Assembly (NCBI GenBank): GCA_949318235.1
Contig: CASGGR010000054.1
Location: forward strand, 186,001-250,000
Direction of reading: 5' to 3'
DNA length: 64,000 nt
Origin: Ecdyonurus torrentis
Taxonomy: Eukaryota > Arthropoda > Insecta > Ephemeroptera > Heptageniidae
The position numbers were made by a program, and so were the translations under genes. Shown piece after piece: positions 52,544-61,891 of this stretch. Under the pieces are notes generated by a model that saw only the letters and a program-made list of their open reading frames with translations, ran no database searches and was not told the origin of the DNA. How positions within the stretch are numbered: the first letter of the stretch is position 1; each line of letters starts with the position of its first letter.

Positions 52544-55500
52544 ATGAAACAAAGTTTCTATTTCAAGAACCAAATGTTATTGAATGATAAAAATCATACT
52601 TTTTACACGATTAAAACTAGTTTTGATGATTTCTCAAAAACTAAGAATGCTCCAGACTTATATTTTACTCAAAACATAGCTTTTTCAATTCTCTACAAAA
52701 AATAATGTCTTGAACTTTTTTGCTCCGACGCATACTTTTTGGGTTATTGACAGTTTAAGTTTTCACTCATTATGTAGCCAAACCAAGTCATGAAACAAAG
52801 TTTCTATTTCAAGAACCAAATGTTATTGAATGATAAAAATCATACTTTTTACACGATTAAAACTAGTTGTGATGATTTCTCAAAAACTAAGAATGCTACA
52901 GACATCAAATTCAACTCAAAACATAGCTTTTTCAATTCTCTACAAAAAAGATGTCTTCAACTTTTTTGCTCCGACGCATACTTTTTGGGTTATTGACAAT
53001 TATAGTTTTCACTCATCATGTAGCCAAACCAAGTCATGAAACAAAGTTTCTATTTCAAGAACCAAATGTTATTGAATGATAAAAATCATACTTTTTACAC
53101 GATTAAAACTAGTTTTGATGATTTCTCAAAAACTAAGAATGCTACAGACTTACTATTGGAGTCAAAACATAGCTATTTCAATTCTCTACAAAAAAGATGT
53201 CTTGAACTTTTTTGCTCCGACGCATACTTTTTGGGTTATTGACAATTTAAGTTTTCACTCATCATGTAGCCAAACCAAGTCATGAAACAAAGTTTCTATT
53301 TCAAGAACCAAATGTTATTGAATGATAAAAATCATACTTTTTACACGATTAAAACTAGTTTTGATGATTTCTTAAAAACTAAGAATGCTACAGACTTACT
53401 ATTGAAGTCAAAACATAGCTTTTTCAATTCTCTACAAAAAAGCTGTCTTGAACTTTTTTGCTCCGACGCATACTTTTTGGGTTATTGACAATTTAAGTTT
53501 TTACTCATCATGTAGCCAAACCAAGTCATGAAACAAAGTTTCTATTTCAAGAACCAAATGTTATTGAATGATAAAAATCATACTTTTTACACGATTAAAA
53601 CTAGTTGTGATGATTTCTCAGAAACTAAGAATGCTACAGACTTACTATTGAAGTCAAAACATAGCTTTTTCAATTCTCTACAAAAAAGATGTCTTGAACT
53701 TTTTTGCTCCGACGCATACTTTTTGGGTTATTGACAATTTTAGTTTTCACTCATCATGTAACCAAACCAAGTCATGAAACAAAGTTTCTATTTCAAGAAC
53801 CAAATGTTATTGAATGATAAAAATCATACTTCTTACACGATTAAAACTAGTTTTGATGATTTCTCATAAACTAAGAATGCTACAGACTTACTATTTAACT
53901 CAAAACATAGCTTTTTCAATTCTCTACAAAAAAGATGTCTTGAACTTTTTTGCTCCGACGCATACTTTTTGGGTTATTGACAATTTTAGTTTTCACTCAT
54001 CATGTAGCCAAACCGAGTCATGAAACAAAGTTTCTATTTCAAGAACCAAATGTTATTGAATGATAAAAATCATACTTTTTACACGATTAAAACTAGTTGT
54101 GATGATTTCTCAAAAACTAAGAATGCTACAGACATCAAATTCAACTCAAAACATAGCTTTTTCAATTCTCTACAAAAAAGATGTCTTGAACTTTTTTGCT
54201 CCGACGCATACTTTTTGGGTTATTGACAATTTTAGTTTTCACTCATTATGTAGCCAAACCAAGTCATGAAACAAAGTTTCTATTTCAAGAACCAAATGTT
54301 ATTGAATGATAAAAATCATACTTTTTACACGATTAAAACTAGTTGTGATGATTTCTCAAAAACTAAGAATGCTACAGACTTACTATTTTACTCAAAACAT
54401 AGCTTTTTCAATTCTCTACAAAAAAGATGTCTTCAACTTTTTTGCTCCGACGCATACTTTTTGGGTTATTGACAATTATAGTTTTCACTCATCATGTAGC
54501 CAAACCAAGTCATGAAACAAAGTTTCTATTTCAAGAACCAAATGTTATTGAATGATAAAAATCATACTTTTTACACGATTAAAACTAGTTTTGATGATTT
54601 CTCAAAAACTAAGAATGCTACAGACTTACTATTGAAGTCAAAACATAGCTTTTTCAATTCTCTACAAAAAAGATGTCTTGAACTTTTTTGCTCCGACGCA
54701 TACTTTTTGGGTTATTGACAATTTAAGTTTTCACTCATCATGTAGCCAAACCAAGTCATGAAACAAAGTTTCTATTTCAAGAACCAAATGTTATTGAATG
54801 ATAAAAATCTTACTTTTTACACGATTAAAACTAGTTGTGATGATTTCTCAAAAACTAAGAATGCTACAGACATCAAATTCAACTCAAAACATAGCTTTTT
54901 CAATTCTCTACAAAAAAGATGTCTTGAACTTTTTTGCTCCGACGCATACTTTTTGGGTTATTGACAATTTTAGTTTTCACTCATCATGTAGCCAAACCAA
55001 GTCATGAAACAAAGTTTCTATTTCAAGAACCAAATGTTATTGAATGATAAAAATCATACTTTTTACACGATTAAAACTAGTTTTGATGATTTCTCAAAAA
55101 CTAAGAATGCTCCAGACTTATATTTTACTCTAAACATAGCTTTTTCAATTCTCTACAAAAAATAATGTCTTGAACTTTTTTGCTCCGACGCATACTTTTT
55201 GGGTTATTGACAGTTTAAGTTTTCACTCATTATGTAGCCAAACCAAGTCATGAAACAAAGTTTCTATTTCAAGAACCAAATGTTATTGAATGATAAAAAT
55301 CATACTTTTTACACGATTAAAACTAGTTGTGATGATTTCTCAAAAACTAAGAATGCTACAGACATCAAATTCAACTCAAAACATAGCTTTTTCAATTCTC
55401 TACAAAAAAGATGTCTTCAACTTTTTTGCTCCGACGCATACTTTTTGGGTTATTGACAATTATAGTTTTCACTCATCATGTAGCCAAACCAAGTCATGAA

Positions 55501-56110
55501 ACAAAGTTTCTATTTCAAGAACCAAATGTTATTGAATGATAAAAATCATACTTTTTACACGATTAAAACTAGTTTTGATGATTTCTCAAAAACTAAGAAT
55601 GCTACAGACTTACTATTGGAGTCAAAACATAGCTATTTCAATTCTCTACAAAAAAGATGTCTTGAACTTTTTTGCTCCGACGCATACTTTTTGGGTTATT
55701 GACAATTTAAGTTTTCACTCATCATGTAGCCAAACCAAGTCATGAAACAAAGTTTCTATTTCAAGAACCAAATGTTATTGAATGATAAAAATCATACTTT
55801 TTACACGATTAAAACTAGTTTTGATGATTTCTTAAAAACTAAGAATGCTACAGACTTACTATTGAAGTCAAAACATAGCTTTTTCAATTCTCTACAAAAA
55901 AGCTGTCTTGAACTTTTTTGCTCCGACGCATACTTTTTGGGTTATTGACAATTTAAGTTTTTACTCATCATGTAGCCAAACCAAGTCATGAAACAAAGTT
56001 TCTATTTCAAGAACCAAATGTTATTGAATGATAAAAATCATACTTTTTACACGATTAAAACTAGTTGTGATGATTTCTCAGAAACTAAGAATGCTACAGA
56101 CATCAAATTC
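51560..56110 (+). repeat. Duplication with a 10-monomer (2,460 bp) offset
   Basis: The order tB tP tA tB tC tD tE tF plus the front of the next monomer (tU or tG) runs from 51560 and again from 54020. The fourth monomer of each (52298 and 54758) carries the rare aatcttac (T53). The G147 change in the tA at 52052 is absent from its partner at 54512. Confidence 0.86.
52544..55003 (+). repeat. Higher-order unit 20, 10 monomers
   Basis: Order: tC tD tE tF tU tJ tB tP tA tB. The tU at 53528 has a tG front (G80, G94) and a tF2 back (block ending ttgaag, tail caattttag with gtaacc). The terminal tB (54758) shares the T53 marker with the tB that closes unit 19, showing a 10-monomer duplication step. 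Confidence 0.88.
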
Positions 56111-59100
56111 AACTCAAAACATAGCTTTTTCAATTCTCTACAAAAAAGATGTCTTCAACTTTTTTGCTCCGACGCATACTTTTTGGGTTATTGACAATTA
56201 TAGTTTTCACTCATCATGTAGCCAAACCAAGTCATGAAACAAAGTTTCTATTTCAAGAACCAAATGTTATTGAATGATAAAAATCATACTTTTTACACGA
56301 TTAAAACTAGTTTTGATGATTTCTCAAAAACTAAGAATGCTACAGACTTACTATTGGAGTCAAAACATAGCTATTTTAATTCTCTACAAAAAAGATGTCT
56401 TGAACTTTTTTGCTCCGACGCATACTTTTTGGGTTATTGACAATTTAAGTTTTCACTCATCATGTAGCCAAACCAAGTCATGAAACAAAGTTTCTATTTC
56501 AAGAACCAAATGTTATTGAATGATAAAAATCATACTTCTTACACGATTAAAACTAGTTTTGATGATTTCTCATAAACTAAGAATGCTACAGACTTACTAT
56601 TTAACTCAAAACATAGCTTTTTCAATTCTCTACAAAAAAGATGTCTTGAACTTTTTTGCTCCGACGCATACTTTTTGGGTTATTGACAATTTTAGTTTTC
56701 ACTCATCATGTAGCCAAACCGAGTCATGAAACAAAGTTTCTATTTCAAGAACCAAATGTTATTGAATGATAAAAATCATACTTTTTACACGATTAAAACT
56801 AGTTTTGATGATTTCTCAGAAACTAAGAATGCTACAGACATCAAATTCAACTCAAAATATAGCTTTTTCAATTCTCTACAAAAAAGATGTCTTCAACTTT
56901 TTTGCTCCGACGCATACTTTTTGGGTTATTGACAATTATAGTTTTCACTCATCATGTAGCCAAACCAAGTCATGAAACAAAGTTTCTATTTCAAGAACCA
57001 AATGTTATTGAATGATAAAAATCATACTTTTTACACGATTAAAACTAGTTTTGATGATTTCTCAGAAATTAAGAATGCTACAGACATCAAATTCGACTCA
57101 AAACATAGCTTTTTCAATTCTCTACAAAAAAGATGTCTTGAACTTTTTTGCTCCGACGCATACTTTTTGGGTTATTGACAATTTTAGTTTTCACTCATCA
57201 TGTAACCAAACCAAGTCATGAAACAAAGTTTCTATTTCAAGAACCAAATGTTATTGAATGATAAAAATCATACTTCTTACACGATTAAAACTAGTTTTGA
57301 TGATTTCTCATAAACTAAGAATGCTACAGACTTACTATTTAACTCAAAACATAGCTTTTTCAATTCTCTACAAAAAAGATGTCTTGAACTTTTTTGCTCC
57401 GACGCATACTTTTTGGGTTATTGACAATTTTAGTTTTCACTCATCATGTAGCCAAACCGAGTCATGAAACAAAGTTTCTATTTCAAGAACCAAATGTTAT
57501 TGAATGATAAAAATCATACTTTTTACACGATTAAAACTAGTTTTGATGATTTCTCAGAAACTAAGAATGCTACAGACATCAAATTCAACTCAAAACATAG
57601 CTTTTTCAATTCTCTACAAAAAAGATGTCTTGAACTTTTTTGCTCCGACGCATACTTTTTGGGTTATTGACAATTTTAGTTTTCACTCATCATGTAGCCA
57701 AACCAAGTCATGAAACAAAGTTTCTATTTCAAGAACCAAATGTTATTGAATGATAAAAATCATACTTTTTACACGATTAAAACTAGTTGTGATGATTTCT
57801 CAAAAACTAAGAATGCTACAGACATCAAATTCAACTCAAAACATAGCTTTTTCAATTCTCTACAAAAAAGATGTCTTGAACTTTTTTGCTCCGACGCATA
57901 CTTTTTGGGTTATTGACAATTTTAGTTTTCACTCATTATGTAGCCAAACCAAGTCATGAAACAAAGTTTCTATTTCAAGAACCAAATGTTATTGAATGAT
58001 AAAAATCATACTTTTTACACGATTAAAACTAGTTGTGATGATTTCTCAAAAACTAAGAATGCTACAGACTTACTATTTTACTCAAAACATAGCTTTTTCA
58101 ATTCTCTACAAAAAAGATGTCTTCAACTTTTTTGCTCCGACGCATACTTTTTGGGTTATTGACAATTTTAGTTTTCACTCATCATGTAGCCAAACCAAGT
58201 CATGAAACAAAGTTTCTATTTCAAGAACCAAATGTTATTGAATGATAAAAATCATACTTTTTACACGATTAAAACTAGTTTTGATGATTTCTCAAAAACT
58301 AAGAATGCTACAGACTTACTATTGAAGTCAAAACATAGCTTTTTCAATTCTCTACAAAAAAGATGTCTTGAACTTTTTTGCTCCGACGCATACTTTTTGG
58401 GTTATTGACAATTTTAGTTTTCACTCATCATGTAGCCAAACCAAGTCATGAAACAAAGTTTCTATTTCAAGAACCAAATGTTATTGAATGATAAAAATCA
58501 TACTTTTTACACGATTAAAACTAGTTTTGATGATTTCTCAGAAACTAAGAATGCTACAGACATCAAATTCAACTCAAAACATAGCTTTTTCAATTCTCTA
58601 CAAAAAAGATGTCTTGAACTTTTTTGCTCCGACGCATACTTTTTGGGTTATTGACAATTTAAGTTTTCACTCATTATGTAGCCAAACCAAGTCATGAAAC
58701 AAAGTTTCTATTTTAAGAACCAAATGTTATTGAATGATAAAAATCATACTTTTTACACGATTAAAACTAGTTGTGATGATTTCTCAAAAACTAAGAATGC
58801 TACAGACTTACTATTTAACTCAAAACATAGCTTTTTCAATTCTCTACAAAAAAGATGTCTTGAACTTTTTTGCTCCGACGCATACTTTTTGGGTTATTGA
58901 CAATTTTAGTTTTCACTCATCATGTAGCCAAACCGAGTCAAGAAACAAAGTTTCTATTTTAAGAACCAAATGTTATTGAATGATAAAAATCATACTTTTT
59001 ACACGATTAAAACTAGTTTTGATGATTTCTCAGAAACTAAGAATGCTAGAGACATCAAATTCAACTCAAAACATAGCTTTTTCAATTCTCTACAAAAAAG

Positions 59101-59185
59101 ATGTCTTGAACTTTTTTGCTCCGACGCATACTTTTTGGGTTATTGACAATTTTAGTTTTCACTCATCATGTAGCCAAACCAAGTC
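55004..59185 (+). repeat. Higher-order unit 21, 17 monomers
   Basis: Order: tC tD tE tF tG tE tJ tV tM tJ tI tB tP tA tI tW tI. The tC has a private change at 55131 (actctaaac). The tV at 56726 joins a tI front to a tD/tG tail and carries aaaatatagc. Neighbours tW (58694) and tI (58940) share ttttaag (T21), a sign of very local copying. The tI at 58940 has lost the junction ATG (A at 58941). Confidence 0.86.
58940..59185 (+). repeat. tI monomer lacking the junction ATG motif
   Basis: The junction reads agtcaagaaac, with A at 58941 where other copies have T, so TCATGA is lost here. The copy also has ttttaag (T21), shared with its left neighbour, and gctagagac (G110), seen nowhere else. Confidence 0.9.
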
Positions 59186-61891
59186 ATGAAACAAAGTTTC
59201 TATTTCAAGAACCAAATGTTATTGAATGATAAAAATCATACTTTTTACACGATTAAAACTAGTTTTGATGATTTCTCAAAAACTAAGAATGCTCCAGACT
59301 TATATTTTACTCAAAACATAGCTTTTTCAATTCTCTACAAAAAATAATGTCTTGAACTTTTTTGCTCCGACGCATACTTTTTGGGTTATTGACAGTTTAA
59401 GTTTTCACTCATTATGTAGCCAAACCAAGTCATGAAACAAAGTTTCTATTTCAAGAACCAAATGTTATTGAATGATAAAAATCATACTTTTTACACGATT
59501 AAAACTAGTTGTGATGATTTCTCAAAAACTAAGAATGCTACAGACATCAAATTCAACTCAAAACATAGCTTTTTCAATTCTCTACAAAAAAGATGTCTTC
59601 AACTTTTTTGCTCCGACGCATACTTTTTGGGTTATTGACAATTATAGTTTTCACTCATCATGTAGCCAAACCAAGTCATGAAACAAAGTTTCTATTTCAA
59701 GAACCAAATGTTATTGAATGATAAAAATCATACTTTTTACACGATTAAAACTAGTTTTGATGATTTCTCAAAAACTAAGAATGCTACAGACTTACTATTG
59801 GAGTCAAAACATAGCTATTTTAATTCTCTACAAAAAAGATGTCTTGAACTTTTTTGCTCCGACGCATACTTTTTGGGTTATTGACAATTTAAGTTTTCAC
59901 TCATCATGTAGCCAAACCAAGTCATGAAACAAAGTTTCTATTTCAAGAACCAAATGTTATTGAATGATAAAAATCATACTTCTTACACGATTAAAACTAG
60001 TTTTGATGATTTCTCATAAACTAAGAATGCTACAGACTTACTATTTAACTCAAAACATAGCTTTTTCAATTCTCTACAAAAAAGATGTCTTGAACTTTTT
60101 TGCTCCGACGCATACTTTTTGGGTTATTGACAATTTTAGTTTTCACTCATCATGTAGCCAAACCAAGTCATGAAACAAAGTTTCTATTTCAAGAACCAAA
60201 TGTTATTGAATGATAAAAATCATACTTTTTACACGATTAAAACTAGTTTTGATGATTTCTCAGAAATTAAGAATGCTACAGACATCAAATTCGACTCAAA
60301 ACATAGCTTTTTCAATTCTCTACAAAAAAGATGTCTTGAACTTTTTTGCTCCGACGCATACTTTTTGGGTTATTGACAATTTTAGTTTTCACTCATCATG
60401 TAACCAAACCAAGTCATGAAACAAAGTTTCTATTTCAAGAACCAAATGTTATTGAATGATAAAAATCATACTTCTTACACGATTAAAACTAGTTTTGATG
60501 ATTTCTCATAAACTAAGAATGCTACAGACTTACTATTTAACTCAAAACATAGCTTTTTCAATTCTCTACAAAAAAGATGTCTTGAACTTTTTTGCTCCGA
60601 CGCATACTTTTTGGGTTATTGACAATTTTAGTTTTCACTCATCATGTAGCCAAACCGAGTCATGAAACAAAGTTTCTATTTCAAGAACCAAATGTTATTG
60701 AATGATAAAAATCATACTTTTTACACGATTAAAACTAGTTTTGATGATTTCTCAGAAACTAAGAATGCTACAGACATCAAATTCAACTCAAAACATAGCT
60801 TTTTCAATTCTCTACAAAAAAGATGTCTTGAACTTTTTTGCTCCGACGCATACTTTTTGGGTTATTGACAATTTTAGTTTTCACTCATCATGTAGCCAAA
60901 CCAAGTCATGAAACAAAGTTTCTATTTCAAGAACCAAATGTTATTGAATGATAAAAATCATACTTTTTACACGATTAAAACTAGTTGTGATGATTTCTCA
61001 AAAACTAAGAATGCTACAGACATCAAATTCAACTCAAAACATAGCTTTTTCAATTCTCTACAAAAAAGATGTCTTGAACTTTTTTGCTCCGACGCATACT
61101 TTTTGGGTTATTGACAATTTTAGTTTTCACTCATTATGTAGCCAAACCAAGTCATGAAACAAAGTTTCTATTTCAAGAACCAAATGTTATTGAATGATAA
61201 AAATCATACTTTTTACACGATTAAAACTAGTTGTGATGATTTCTCAAAAACTAAGAATGCTACAGACTTACTATTTTACTCAAAACATAGCTTTTTCAAT
61301 TCTCTACAAAAAAGATGTCTTCAACTTTTTTGCTCCGACGCATACTTTTTGGGTTATTGACAATTTTAGTTTTCACTCATCATGTAGCCAAACCAAGTCA
61401 TGAAACAAAGTTTCTATTTCAAGAACCAAATGTTATTGAATGATAAAAATCATACTTTTTACACGATTAAAACTAGTTTTGATGATTTCTCAAAAACTAA
61501 GAATGCTACAGACTTACTATTGAAGTCAAAACATAGCTTTTTCAATTCTCTACAAAAAAGATGTCTTGAACTTTTTTGCTCCGACGCATACTTTTTGGGT
61601 TATTGACAATTTAAGTTTTCACTCATCATGTAGCCAAACCAAGTCATGAAACAAAGTTTCTATTTCAAGAACCAAATGTTATTGAATGATAAAAATCATA
61701 CTTTTTACACGATTAAAACTAGTTGTGATGATTTCTCAAAAACTAAGAATGCTACAGACATCAAATTCAACTCAAAACATAGCTTTTTCAATTCTCTACA
61801 AAAAAGATGTCTTGAACTTTTTTGCTCCGACGCATACTTTTTGGGTTATTGACAATTTTAGTTTTCACTCATCATGTAGCCAAACCAAGTC
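59186..61891 (+). repeat. Higher-order unit 22, 11 monomers
   Basis: Order: tC tD tE tJ tM tJ tI tB tP tA tB. The usual tF after tE is replaced by tJ. The tE has T144, the tM tail has gtaacc, and the tP tail is caattttag where caattatag is usual. It is the first copy of a tandem 11-monomer duplication that continues to the window edge. Confidence 0.9.

Noticed and set aside
58734..58979. 81-codon read-through frame
   Set aside because: It exists only because the junction TGA was lost at 58941 (A for T).
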